Source of the DNA: Paracyclopina nana
Lineage: Eukaryota > Arthropoda > Copepoda > Cyclopoida > Cyclopettidae
Length of the DNA: 64,000 nt
Reading direction: 5' to 3'
Assembly: GCA_019096065.1 (NCBI GenBank)
Contig: JAGUCH010000002.1
Location: 16,690,501-16,754,500 of the forward strand
Below the pieces are notes generated by a model. It saw only the letters and a list, made by a program, of their open reading frames with translations. It made no database searches and was not told the origin of the DNA. The translations under genes were made by a program, and so were the position numbers. Of the stretch, positions 1 to 14,998 are shown piece by piece (position 1 is the first letter of the stretch; every line of letters begins with the position of its first letter).

Positions 1-73
1 TCTAAAATAACAGTGATTCATTCCATATGATTAGAAGTACAAAAAGTATTTATCACAGTGAATATTTAGTAAT

Positions 74-3000
74 TTATGCTCTAGGTGCATCATGTTGCAA
101 CAGCTTGGTTTTAGGCTTTGGAATGCCATTTCTCTTGCTAAGGCTAGTGCCATTTTTTGGTGTCAGTTGATGATCGTCATCAAAAATGATCTCATCCTCA
201 TCTTCGGAATCTGAATCGGACATCATTAGGCTTGAAGTGTGAGCATCTGAAATGAAAAAGGATCATGTGGCGCTTTCTGCTCTATTTTGGCGTTTTCACG
301 AAAAACCATGCGCGCAACTCTGACACCGGTTCAAAAATGTAAACAATAAAAACGGTTGTTGAAGCACACTCACTTCTCAGCTCGAAATTTTGCTCGTTTT
401 GCTCCAACCTGGAATATCTTCTCCTGGTTCTTGCTGGTTTGCCTTTCTTCTTGAAGCTCAAGTAAATAACTCCGCAAATGGAACCCGCCAGCAAAAAGGA
501 GATAAAAATGCCCACGTAGATCACGCTCCACTCTGGAACAAGGAGAGTAAGTCATTCTTTTCAAAAATTGCTTTACAGATTTTTATGCTTACCGCAGTTG
601 CTGTTGCCATTGCTAAGCCTTCTGAAAAAGTTTTCAATCCAGAATGATTCACAAACACAAGTTCTGGTGGCCTGTTGGCAATACCCATGACCAGAGCAAT
701 CATTTTGGCAGACCAAGGTGTCCAGCTCAACCAGCTTCAAGTCTAGGATGTCCGCGCCACCTCTCAGCTTCATTTTAAGCTCATTGACTGCCTTGACTCC
801 AGGCATGATTTTGATGTTATCACTTTCATCCACCAATTCCACCAGGAATTGTAATATTGCATAGTTGGTGTTTTGCTGTGGCAAAATGTTCAAAACTCTC
901 ACTCTGGCTGTGGTGGACTCGGACTCATCTCCCCTAAGAAGCAATCCCACACTTTGACAGAAATCATCCACATGACTCTGAACCAGGGCAGTGATGTTGA
1001 CTTCTAAAACTGCCTGGATGACATGCTTCTTGCTGGGATTCTCTCTCACCAAAATTGAAATGGTGTCTTCTGAGGATTTGCCTTGGTCATCCCAGACTTT
1101 GAGGTTGAAAATGTACTGGCCTGGAACCAAATTGACCAGGTACAAAACAGCCTCTTGGCTAGAGTTGCCCACAATTTTGCCAGCTGCCAATGATCGAGGG
1201 TCCCTTGTCCACCGCCATCTTGCAATTCTGAGATCATCATGAGAGGATGAGCCATTGACAATCACCACTGATTGGGGCAATGTCACTTCAACATCATTGC
1301 CAGCTATGGCAATTGGTGATTCATTGGTATCTTGATTGACAACCACGCCCACAGTTGCAGTGGCCTCATTCTTGTCACTGTCTCTGATGGCAAGCTTGAA
1401 CAAATAAGACCCCTTGGTAAGCCCTGTGACGTTTGTCACTGACTGGTTGGCCATGGCAAAAATTGCATCATTGGGGCCCTCCAGTTGAGACCAAAGGTAC
1501 GATGAAATCCCAACATCATCAGTGCTCTCTGATCCATCAAGCATCACCCAGTTTTGGGGAAGACTGATTGTCTTATTTTTCCCAGCATTGACAACTGGAG
1601 GCTGATTGATGTTTTTCTTCACATAGATATTGACATCATCCTCACTGGATTGGCCCTTGGCATCTGTGACTTTCAAGTGGAAAGTGTAGACTCCCTCTTC
1701 CAGATTACTGATCACAGGATGAGGAGTCCTCATGTCTTTGGTGTCAGCTGCCAAGTCTTGGTCTCCTCCTCTGGTCCACTCCCAGCTGACAATGCCATGA
1801 TCGTCATAGCTCTGGTTGCCATGCAGGGTCACCTCATTGTTGGGCAGGAAAATGACAATGTCCTCTCCAGCTATGGCTTTTGGTGGGTAGTCCTCCTCCT
1901 CCAGCACAAACAGTTTGGCCAAGGCAGAATCAGAGGCTTGATCCTGATCTGTGACTGTCACCTTCAGTGTGTAGTTTCCAGCTATCAAGTTCTCCAGAGT
2001 GACTAGGGGAAGCTCAGGGATTTGGCCAGGCTCATAACCTAAGGGACTAGAAATGATCTCCCACTTGTAAGTGATGTCTTTGGTGTCATCTGAGGATGCT
2101 GAGGCGTCCAAGATGGCTTTTTTGGTTGGAAGATTGATGGTCTGGTTGACAGGGCTCACTATGGCTTTTGGTGGCTTATTGATTCTTTCAGCTGCAATAG
2201 AAATTATGCTGATTCAAGTCCAAATCACTCAAGATGGAAAATTACGTGGCAAAACTGTGATGTTGCCCAGTCCCTCTCCAAACACTGGAGGACTTCCTCC
2301 GGTGACAGTGACCTTAAACTGGTAGATGCCCTCAACTAGCTGACTCAGTGACAAAGTTTGATTTTGCCTGTTTTCCATCAGGCCATTTTTCTGGCCAGAA
2401 ATCAAGTTCCACTCATAGTTGTAGAAATTGGGAGCAATAGGTTCAGGAATGGCAAAAGCAGTCAGTGAAGCTTTGTTCTCTGGCAAAGAAATTTGCTTGG
2501 AGTGCACCTGCACTTCCACCTTGATCACTTCAGGTTTCTGGACAATATCTGCAAAGAGAGCATTATTTTTTGCTTTTTTCATTTGGCTGGTAAACCACTA
2601 GCAAACCTTGGACACATGCTTTGGTATCTTTGCTTCTTGAGTAGCCCTCTTTACATTCACAAATGCCACTTCTGCTCTTTGATCCACTTGGCTTGCAGTA
2701 TTCTTCAGGCTGACACTCTTCCTTGTCCAATCCAACTTCACAAGCTCTCAACTGATGTGGCAACAGCTCATCCAAAGCTGGCTGCTGGTCACTCTTTGCC
2801 TCGAGGTTAGGATCAATGGCCAGCCAAGAAGAGGCTTTCAAAGGTCTGACAAGAACCATAAGAGATCGATCTTTGAGTCTGTTGGCCACATTTGTTGCAT
2901 TTGGCTTCACAGGCAGGCATAATTCATCTGAAGTGCAGCTTGCCTGTAATTTTAAACAGGAGCTATAAGCCAGCGGAGGGACAAACTTAAACGTTAGATG

Positions 3001-6000
3001 GCGCTTTTTGAGCAAGTATTTCCGGAAAAACTGTCATGCGAGAAACTTGCCTCATGATTACAAGCGGCAATTTGATTGGCTGAATGGCGGAGCCAGGCTA
3101 GAAAAATTTGGTTTCGACAATGAAAAGCTTGAAAATTTGTGAGAGACGTTTATAGTTTTATGGCGGCTTGAAAGAGTGCCATTTTGTGCGTAGATTTTGC
3201 CAACTTAATGACGTTTTTGGCACAAGTGCTCCAAAAGCCTAACAATTACCAATTTTTGATCATATATGTTACGCAGTCATGTCAAATGTACTTGCTCAAG
3301 ATGCTGAAATAGATGGCATAGTGAATCTAACGACTTCTTGCCTATGGATTATAGTTATCTAAATCTATAGGGAACAAAAGACAAACAAAATGCAATAGAT
3401 GCACAGTGGGGACATCCCGTTGCAAAAAGTGGCGTTCGGAAATCTCGCGAAATGGCAGCATCTTTCAAACTCACTGAAAACACGGTAGTTAAAAATTGGA
3501 AATTTCGAGGCCGAAAGTAATAGGATCATGATTGTGGCATTAAAATTAAATTTTGGTTACATTACATACTACGATAACTGTTTATGGAAATTTGCGATTC
3601 GCTCAATTTTCTCGCGAAAGGGGTACCCTGAAGTTAAGCTTTTTTAAATCATTTTCAAATATTAATTTGCTCGTTATTCCTCAAAATTCCTCAACAATTT
3701 TTGCATGAATCATTCAGTTGAATACCTGAAATCATTATGACAAAGTCTTATTTGCGCATTTTGGCGCCATTTTGAGATATCACAGTTTTCACTGAGCCCA
3801 TTTTGCCGACTTCAGCAGCCCTTTTTGAATATTCAAAACAATAACAAACTCATTAATAGCAGACAAAACCGTTTTTAAAGCACTTTTCAATGGAAAATCA
3901 TCAATTCAAGTCAATTTTTTTTAAAAACTAGGCCTTTAATGTACGTATGAAAGGCCTAGGGCATTAAGTACTAGAATATATCACTATCCCGCCAAACGCC
4001 ACTTTTCGCAATGAGATGACCCCACTGTGAGATGGGGCGGAATTTTTGGTTCCTTTGGCGTGCGCGTAAGCGCGCGTAGCAATTGCGAAAAAATAGCGCT
4101 TCTGACTATAAGTAAACAAAACGTTTTTTGGAATTGTTGGGAACAAAATGGCAAAGAAAGAGCTCATTTTGAGCTTGTAACAGCACAATTGATTCAAGGA
4201 ACAGATTGGTACCATTTTGAGTAAGATTCATGAAAGTCAAGGAATCTTGGATCATGAGTCACATCATATCCAGACCTGAGCATGATGGATCAAATCAGAA
4301 GAAATAGCCTTACTTTTTGTAGCTCTGCTCTGTATGAGTTCATAACAAAAAAGTTCATCTGGTGTGGATTCAATAGAAATGGCCAATTTTTCAGCAAATT
4401 AGCCATCACTTGAAATAAGTTGAGGAAACAAATTTTTCTGGTAATCATGATTGCCATGCTATAGTTGTTGTACTGGCACGGAAAAACTGGGAAAACGCAA
4501 GCCTTAAAGTAGCAATTTTGCAAATAGTTCTTGCAAAAATTGGCAAAATCTTTGATTCTTAATGATGAAAAATAGGTGTTCAATAAAAGTGAAAAGCTTA
4601 AAATGGTGAGTAGTGTTTGTTTCTTCTTTGAAACCAATTCAGCATTAAATCAGAACAGAGATTATGAACACTTTTAGTTATTGCCTCCCAACGCACAGCA
4701 GAGCGCGACCAACCAAAATTTATGCCTCTCACCACCAGCCTGAATATGCCTCTTCTATTATCACCCTATAGCTTGAACTATTTGTTAAGCTGGGCGATTC
4801 TGAGGAATCGTAACCCATATAAAAAATGTATACCATTAGGTATAACCCAACTATGGGATTTCTCTATGTAGTAAATCCTGTACGAAATACATCTGGTAAC
4901 TCTGTAGTGTATTATTAAATGGGGTTATCCATAGTCATGATGGACACATCATAAAAAAAGTCATTGAACCATGTGCAAATTCAAGCTTTAGATGTGACAT
5001 GAGGAGTAGGATTAGAGATTATCAAGTGTAACTTATCATGTTACCAACAACAAAAGCTGCACTTGATTTGAACTTTTTCCAAAATTGCTTTTAATTGTAA
5101 TATCTACTGAGCTTCCCTTGTGGATAGTACCAAGTTGCCAACGCCCTCTATACACAATTGTACGCAATTTACTAACGAGCCAGGCATATAATTTCCTTCT
5201 TTAGAACGATCAGGGTGACGCTTTTTAGGCGTCAAATCCCTTACAGAAACACCACAAGTAGATTTTCGATTTTTCTACTTGAATGATAGATAAAGATCCA
5301 AATGTCAAAACACCAAAGATTTTTTCTGTACTTAATTGAACTGTATAGAAAACAATTTCAATGTAGGATTGTGAGGAATAGTTTTGAAATGCACTTGCTG
5401 TTTTAGAAGTAAGCAATCATTTGTGAACTTATTTGTGAAATGTGGTTTGCTCGAAGAAACAAATGATGTTTTTTAAAAAGCTTTCTTAGGCATTCTTGCA
5501 TATAATTTCATAGCAAAAAATGCTTAACTTCAGCCCCCTCAAGAGCTTCAATTAGCAGCAGCGCCCTCTATTTACAGAACATGGAACTACTCTTGAAATT
5601 CCAGACAGCATTAAGAATCATCTTTAATTTGCCATAGCTGCAATTATATGCTTTGTAAAAATCAAAAATTATCATTAACTAAAAAAAGTGTAGAATTTTT
5701 AACTACTAACAAATATGATTCAAGCACTATGAATTTAGGTAGAAATGACTGAATGAAAAATTGAGCCATTAGCCAGCTTTCACAGAGCTGTCAAAATAAG
5801 GATTTTTCTCAATGTAATCATCCAAATGGTGAAGAATGACAACTTACATGGAAGCAAGTGAGCTGAGTGTTGTTCAAGTACATGAAGACCACACTGCATT
5901 GAGGATTGAAGCAGCATAATTGCACACACTGTTCTTTGGTCTGGGCCATATCTTTCTTGCTGTACTTGATGTGCTCCCCATTGTATCCCCCACCAGGCTG

Positions 6001-6273
6001 GACATTTGCAAAATATTTGCCAATCATGGATGGACATTCTTGCTCATTGATCAAGGCACTGTCAAATTCAGTCCCTCCCAGTTGGCTGGCCGAGGGACTA
6101 TCAATCTCCAGGCTGGGTTTCTTGCTGAAATTCCCCACCTCCAGCCTGGCACTGGGCAGAAAAAGCAAGCAGAACAGCATGAGGCAGACGAATTTTCTGT
6201 AGCTCAGGCTGGTGAATCCAAACATGGATGGAGGCCAAGGGATCTTCATGGTGAACTTTTGTGACTTGAGCAT
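74..6273 (-). CDS. KIAA0319L: KIAA0319-like PKD-repeat type I membrane protein
   Basis: Six exons: 6273-5848, 2943-2607, 2548-2246, 2191-593, 532-374, 246-74. All junctions are GT-AG and phases match, giving 998 aa (human KIAA0319L is about 1050). Exon 1 has a hydrophobic signal segment (about residues 25-42) and a MANSC-like cysteine-rich domain that runs into exon 2. Exons 3-4 encode about five PKD domains (repeated SLP/TLP...LDGSxSxDD motifs with terminal YxFxLxVxD strands). An EGF-like cysteine cluster, CSGHGYC, follows. Exon 5 gives one transmembrane helix (about 892-913) with a basic stop-transfer. The acidic tail contains SLMMSDSDSEDEDE, like the vertebrate family tail. The family acts at the cell surface in adhesion and in receptor trafficking (the vertebrate protein is the AAV receptor). 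The ATG at 6273 is used; an in-frame ATG eight codons later is also possible. Intron 1 (2944-5847) is rich in mobile elements. Confidence 0.93.
2964..3345 (-). mobile_element. Family-1 inverted-repeat element, copy A (in KIAA0319L intron 1)
   Basis: A 382-bp copy of the family seen also at 17.65, 24.66, 28.45, 32.87, 38.96 and 45.06 kb. The right end (TATAAGCCAGCGGAGGGAC on the plus strand) lies 20 nt from the exon-2 splice acceptor. The element reads left-to-right in the same direction as the host gene. It has no coding capacity apart from a short ATG frame at the right end that is shared by several copies. Confidence 0.85.
3402..4029. mobile_element. Non-autonomous DNA transposon with ~37-bp TIRs, 5-bp target duplication
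   Basis: The ends are inverted copies (CACAGTGGGG...GTGGCGTT on the left, reverse complement on the right, a few mismatches). The element is flanked by the direct repeat AGATG at 3397-3401 and 4030-4034. The 628-bp interior has no convincing ORF. It lies in KIAA0319L intron 1. Confidence 0.75.
4035..5847. other. Rest of KIAA0319L intron 1, no gene seen
   Basis: AT-rich intronic sequence. Open frames here (for example 4290-4637 minus) have no recognisable domain, no splice-consistent continuation and biased composition. I see nothing functional. Confidence 0.6.
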
Positions 6274-10027
<3,754 letters not shown>

Positions 10028-10045
10028 ACAAAGAGACTAATTGTA

Positions 10046-13000
10046 TCAGTATATTCTATGCTGATAGATCATTTCAGGGGTAGCATAGCTATGGCCAATA
10101 TTTGCCTTCTTGTGATCGACATAGTCGTACCAATTCGTCCAAGTGTAGCCGTAATATTTTGGGTCTGCCCTCGCATCAATGGGCTGGTTACCTCTGGGTA
10201 CTTCAGTCGATTTATACATGGCCAAGGTCTCCTCCATGATTCGCACCACATCAGGATATTGAAAGATCACATTGTCCAGCTCACAGGGATCATTGGTAAT
10301 GTTGAATAGGCATGCCTGCTGCAAAGGCTGGCAAGTTGAACCGCTCCTCTGCTTGTTGCACTGAATATTGATGGATTTCCTCAAAGCTGACATTTCACTT
10401 TTGGAGGGAACGCTCAAGCTTGCTGCTCTTAAACTTTGACCCACTGCAGAGCCCAGCACTTGCTCAAAATCATACTTGTAAGATGAATCTCTGCCTGAAG
10501 GCCCATACCAGCCATCCCAGGCCCCTCTGTAAGTGGTTCCCTTGACCAATTTCCAGTCCCCTACTCTGACTGCAGCGATATTACGGGTTTCGTCGATGTT
10601 ATGCAGCATCAAATTCCTTGGTGACTTCAAGTCCTCTGATATGGCAGGCCAAAGGTCTTGGCCATCCATGCTGGGTAAATCAGAAGCAGAGCCACCTTAA
10701 AAGTATGAATATTACTTACAAACAAAAAGAGAAGACATATTAAAAGAGGGATTCAATACCTGCTAAACTATAAATTGTTGGCAGCCAATCTTCAACATTC
10801 ATCATGGCATGTGACACTCTAGCTGATTTCTTAATCATGGGGCTCCAAATAAATCCAGCCCCCCTCACACCACCCTCCCATAAAGTGTCTTTAACCTTAT
10901 ATTGGAGAAGCATTTTTTTAGGGTTTTTTATGTTGAGATACGTTTGCATTGATTACTCCTTTCAAAGGCCAATTGGAAGCGTAGTTGACATCAAATCCGG
11001 CTGCAGGTCCTCCATTATCAGTTGTGAAAATAATCACAGAGTCTTGGAGCATATTTCTGGCCTTCAAGGCTTCAACAACCTGACCCACAGACTCATCCAG
11101 CTTGTAGAGCATGCCTGCAAAGGTCCGTCTTTGAGGATCCTGGATGTAGGCAAACTTTTTCACCACTTCCTTGGGAGCTTGCAAGGGTGAGTAAGTGTTT
11201 GCAGAATGCACAGCTAAATGAGCCAAATACAGGAATAATGGCTCTTGACTCGCATTGTGGGCCTGAATTGTGGAGACAGCTTCATGGGTGAAAATGTCGG
11301 TGGCATATTTGCCATAGTCTGACCAAGAAACGGACATATTTCGCCGGAAGTCATATCCCCAGCCTTGCTGCAAACAATTATAGAAAGGTTTGGAGATTAG
11401 ACTGTAAACATTGCATTTGTTTTGACAGATCAGATCCGAGTTGCAATTTCACAGGCACAAAAGTAAGCCCGATTAAGACAACATTAAAAATCCGTATGAA
11501 TTGGATGAAAAGCAGACTTCTTTTTTAACATCTTTGAATACTGATCAGCAATTTTAGCCGGTTTTCATAGCTGAGCAACTGTAATTAGGTTAAAATTGTC
11601 CGACTCATGCCTAGATTGACTTGCTTTCTCGATCCAGAAGGTTTGTTTTTTTCAAATCGCAATACAGCATTTTTCCGTCAAATCGCATTAGCAATGGACA
11701 AAGTGTATTTTCTTCACGAAAAAGATACGTGGGAGATGTCAGAGCTCCCCGAAAAAATGAAAGCGTTCATCGACACTTATCGGAAGCCCCTGGACAGTTT
11801 TGACTACTATGGCATCCTTCTACATTTCCTCATGTTGGAAGCTGGTTTCGAGAGTTGGAAAAACGACAAAAAGGGCCTGCGCTCGAGTCAGCACAAGTTC
11901 TACTACTTTGTGCCTGAAAATGCCAACGCAACGTGCTCGCTGATCTTGGATGGGATTGGACCCATCACTGTGATCATAGGTACTGCTTCCACTTTGGGTG
12001 AGAATCCTTTAATTTCGGTGGTCTTCTTTTTCTCTAGCTAATTGCCATGACGATACCAATACCGAATCATTGTATCTTCCGGTGTATCACTTGTGGAAAA
12101 CAATTCAAGTTCAGCCCGTGCCAAAGTACACAAATGTCAAAGACCTGAGCCGAGAGTTCAAAGACAATATCGCGTGGCCTCTGATGTCGATTATGCAAGT
12201 ATCCTTTCCCAAATTGGATCAATTGCCCAACGAGCTCCTCATCATGATTGTGGAAAAGCTCGACCTAGACAGCTTAAAAAGTTGGTGCGCCACCTGTCAC
12301 CGGTTCAAAGACATTGGACGCGAGCAGCCGTTGTGGAAAAACTGGGCACAAAAACGCACCCTACGAAGGCATTGGTGGTAAGAAGCTTGGAACTTTTCTT
12401 TGAAATCAGCGCTTTGATGCGTAACCGATTTTGATAGGAGATAAAAAAGAGACTTACCACTGGAGGATACAGCTCTTGGGCTGTGTGATCATAGTAATCT
12501 TCGTGGCCTGTCCAGTAGCCGACATGTGATGCAAATCCACGATGAATTGGAGTGTAATTTGCACTATGGCTGCCCAGATGCCATTTACCCACTGCCACTG
12601 ATTTGTAGCCCAAGTCGTTCAAGTATTGCGGCAGAATTCGCTTGTCAAGCGGCAGGCCATATGGAGCGGCTCCAACCAACACTCCACTCTGCATGCCTGA
12701 AACAACAAGAAAGAGTAATAAAAAGTGACAATTGATCCAGTTGACCTGACCCGTGTGAATGGGATGCAGTCCGGTCATCAAAGCAGCTCTGCTCGGAGTG
12801 CAGATCGGGTTGACGTAGTAGTTGTTCAAGATCACTCCTGAGTAGGCCAGAGCATCGATGTTCGGTGTTGGGATCTGGTTGGACCCATGAAATCCGACAT
12901 CGTTCCAGCCCTGAAGAAAAATGTTCAATTTCATGCTTTTTTAATGTGTGAATATTACTAGGTCGTCTGCAACGATGAGGATAATGTGAGGTCTCTTATT

Positions 13001-13054
13001 GCTCTGGCCAAATCCAAGCAAAAGGGTGAAACAATAAATTAGGGCTAGCCTCAT
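10046..13054 (-). CDS. ARSB: Arylsulfatase B-type lysosomal sulfatase
   Basis: Six exons: 13054-12959, 12910-12751, 12696-12458, 11367-10957, 10895-10760, 10695-10046; 563 aa. The start gives a signal peptide (MRLALIYCFTLLLGFG). The metal-binding ADD follows at residues 29-31, and the sulfatase signature CTPSRAALMTG has its formylglycine cysteine near residue 69. Further family motifs are GKWHLG, FTTDNGG and TLWEGGVRG. It should hydrolyse 4-sulfate esters of GalNAc in chondroitin or dermatan sulfate in the lysosome. Related arthropod genes exist in several copies, so the exact substrate is inferred. Intron 3 (11368-12457) contains a complete F-box gene on the other strand. The last intron before the WEGGVRG exon is only 61 nt. 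Confidence 0.93.
11607..12381 (+). CDS. FBXO7-like F-box protein nested in the ARSB intron
   Basis: Two exons, 11607-11979 and 12038-12381 (58-nt intron, phase 1); 238 aa. The N-terminal part (to about residue 150) resembles the FP (Fbxo7/PI31) domain: a LLHFLMLEAGF helix, then FYYFVPENANATC and a hydrophobic strand. The C-terminus is a clear F-box (LPNELLIMIVEKLDLDSLKSWCATCHRF), which binds Skp1 in an SCF ubiquitin ligase. It lacks the ubiquitin-like N-terminus and proline-rich tail of vertebrate FBXO7, so it is closer in design to Drosophila nutcracker. Both exons and the intron lie wholly within intron 3 of the opposite-strand arylsulfatase gene. Fold assignment of the N-terminus is from pattern only. 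Confidence 0.8.
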
Positions 13055-13193
13055 TGCGCTGATTTCTGCCCTCGATCCAAAGGTCACACTTGAAATCTTG
13101 TTTGCTCGTTTGCTTGCTTGGCATTTACTCAAAACTTGGAACGGCTTGCATTTTAGTTTTATTAATATATAGCACATTCGCGTTACAAGAATG

Positions 13194-13643
13194 CTAAAAA
13201 ATGAGTTCTTCGTCAGTGGGATAATATGTCATATTGGTGAGAAGGAAGATTTCCTTGGCTAATTTTATCCTTTGAATGTCGGCCTTGAGCTTCTGCGCGG
13301 CGACCTCGAATTCTGCATTTTGCAGCTCGGCTTCGGTCTGAAATTGGACAGATTTAAACTTGGACTTGTCAAGCAGCCTCCGTTCAGGGTAAGTCCAGCC
13401 ATTGTAGCCATCGTAATGCGACCTCAGTCGATCAAAGGCCAGGATGGGGTTGAAGTTGATGCGGTAAGGTACCAGCCGATTGAACGACACGATGCATCGA
13501 ATGACAGTTTCGCAGCCTCTCTGGCCAAAAATGTTGAAGAAGGACGACGCTGCCCTCTTGTCTCGCTTCCTCGTCCGCTCTGCGCCATGAGCAAGTAAAG
13601 CTCCTATGATGATGATTGCTGTCAGCGCTTGAATTGCCTTCAT
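13194..13643 (-). CDS. Small secreted protein, function unknown
   Basis: Single exon, 149 aa, starting at the ATG at 13643. It begins with a strong signal peptide (MKAIQALTAIIIIGALLAHG) followed by a basic stretch with possible prohormone cleavage sites (RTRKRDKR). The body contains two cysteines (GCETVIRC) and ends in a helical, charged region. I do not recognise a family. Its 5' end and upstream DNA are duplicated at about 13954-14030 as part of a tandem block shared with the 3' end of RDM1, so the promoter region now exists twice. Confidence 0.65.
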   Translation of the reverse strand: MKAIQALTAIIIIGALLAHGAERTRKRDKRAASSFFNIFGQRGCETVIRCIVSFNRLVPYRINFNPILAFDRLRSHYDGYNGWTYPERRLLDKSKFKSVQFQTEAELQNAEFEVAAQKLKADIQRIKLAKEIFLLTNMTYYPTDEELIF

Positions 13644-14306
13644 TGTCAAATGTCAACTAATCTGATCCGACTCAATTTTTAGTGAGCTATTCTCAGTCGG
13701 GATATAATGGAATTGTCTTCCTTCACTTTTCAAATAGATCGTCTTCCTCCGGCAAATGATGTACCTCCAGACACCCCTTGTCCTCTGAGCTCCATATGGA
13801 GTTGTAGTGAAAGGGGTCTCTGCGGCTGGGATCGGTCCTGACCATCACCTTGAATCCATCTGGAGCGTGGACGACAGCCAAGACCACTTTGGAAAAGGCG
13901 TTCATGACAGCTGCAGACTTGGATGATTTCTGGGCCATGCCAATCTGACTTCTCTCCTATGATGATGATTGCTGTCAGCGCTTGAATTGCCTTCATTGTC
14001 AAATGTCAACTAATCTGATCCGACTCAATTTTTAGTGAGATTTACTCAGTCCGGGTATAATGGAATTGTCTTCCTTCATTTTTCAAATAAATCCTCTTCC
14101 TCTGGCAAATGATGTACCTCCAGACACCCCTTGTCCTCTGAGCTCCATATGGAGTTGTAGTGAAAGGGGTCTCTGCGGCTGGGATCGGTCCTGACCATCA
14201 CCTTGAATCCGTCTGGAGCATGGACAACTGCCAAGATCACTTTGGAAAAGGCGTTCATGACAGCTGCAGACTTGGATGATTTCTGGGCCATGCCAATCAG
14301 ACTCGA
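13601..14306. repeat. Tandem duplication (2 x ~353 bp) across the RDM1 / secreted-gene junction
   Basis: Blocks 13601-13953 and 13954-14306 are nearly identical. Each holds the first 14 codons of the secreted protein gene, its upstream DNA and about 235 bp of the RDM1 C-terminus. The functional RDM1 end is in the second block and the functional secreted-gene start is in the first. The leftovers are a truncated RDM1 tail (13723-13953) and an orphan signal-peptide start (13954-13996). Confidence 0.9.
13723..13996 (-). pseudogene. Truncated RDM1 tail with an orphan signal-peptide start in front of it
   Basis: Produced by the tandem block. The signal-peptide codons of the secreted gene (ATG at 13996) run directly into an RDM1 C-terminal fragment. 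The RDM1 part stays open in its own frame (MAQKSSKSAAV... to the stop at 13723), but the junction puts the signal-peptide start in a different frame from it. The region could be transcribed because a copy of the secreted-gene promoter region precedes it. Confidence 0.75.
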
Positions 14307-14819
14307 CTTCTCTTCAGCAGAGCTAAACTCGGCCGAGGAAAGGCCCACACCTTCCACAACCTGGCCCTCGAATTGGGGAAAGGTCAGCTGGACGGCAGTC
14401 GCAAAGGTCACACTTTGGCCTTCGAACGACTCGAGCTGATGGTAGAGGATTTTCGAGCTCCACCCATTGAATCCCAAGTAGAAATTGGCCAAGGCCTCGC
14501 ACTGACTCACATACAAAGGCCGGCCTTTGTTATCTTTGGGCTTTTTCTGCACCCTGCAGGGATGCCCTTGCAGGATGCAATTTTGCCCGAGAGCACCAAA
14601 GGCCTTTTGCGCAGCCTTTGTCGAGTAAAAGTTGACGTAGGCATACCATAGCGAGTCTTGGCCTTCGTTGGCCTTGATGCGATGAATGATGCCAAAGGGC
14701 TCAAATCTGAGCCTCAGCTGCTCAACTAGAAGCTCTTGGGAGAGTTGCCAGTGAATTCTGGACACATACAGTTGGCCCAGGCCGGGCTCCTTGAACTCAA
14801 TGAGCTCCACGTCCACCAT
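14076..14819 (-). CDS. RDM1: RAD52 motif-containing protein 1
   Basis: A single-exon 247-aa frame. The N-terminal half is an RRM (LYVSRIHW as RNP2-like strand; WYAYVNFYS as RNP1-like strand). It is followed by the RD motif shared with RAD52 (LANFYLGFNGWSSKI), which closely matches the vertebrate RDM1 motif. The family binds single-stranded DNA and RNA and is linked to the DNA-damage response. The lack of introns is unusual in this window and could reflect an old retrocopy. The start ATG at 14819 is the first of a cluster of ATG triplets. The 3' end is tandemly duplicated downstream. Confidence 0.85.
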   Translation of the reverse strand: MVDVELIEFKEPGLGQLYVSRIHWQLSQELLVEQLRLRFEPFGIIHRIKANEGQDSLWYAYVNFYSTKAAQKAFGALGQNCILQGHPCRVQKKPKDNKGRPLYVSQCEALANFYLGFNGWSSKILYHQLESFEGQSVTFATAVQLTFPQFEGQVVEGVGLSSAEFSSAEEKSSLIGMAQKSSKSAAVMNAFSKVILAVVHAPDGFKVMVRTDPSRRDPFHYNSIWSSEDKGCLEVHHLPEEEDLFEK

Positions 14820-14998
14820 GATGATGATGATGACGATGGCTAGAATAAAAGAGAGGCCTCACGTGTTGTTATTGTTTTCCTTTCTTTTTAAATAGTCCAA
14901 CACAAAATACAACCTTGTGTTTATAATAATAGGAATAATACAATTGGCGTTGTACTACATTAGAAAATAGAATACTTGTCAGGTACGCAGAAAAAAAG

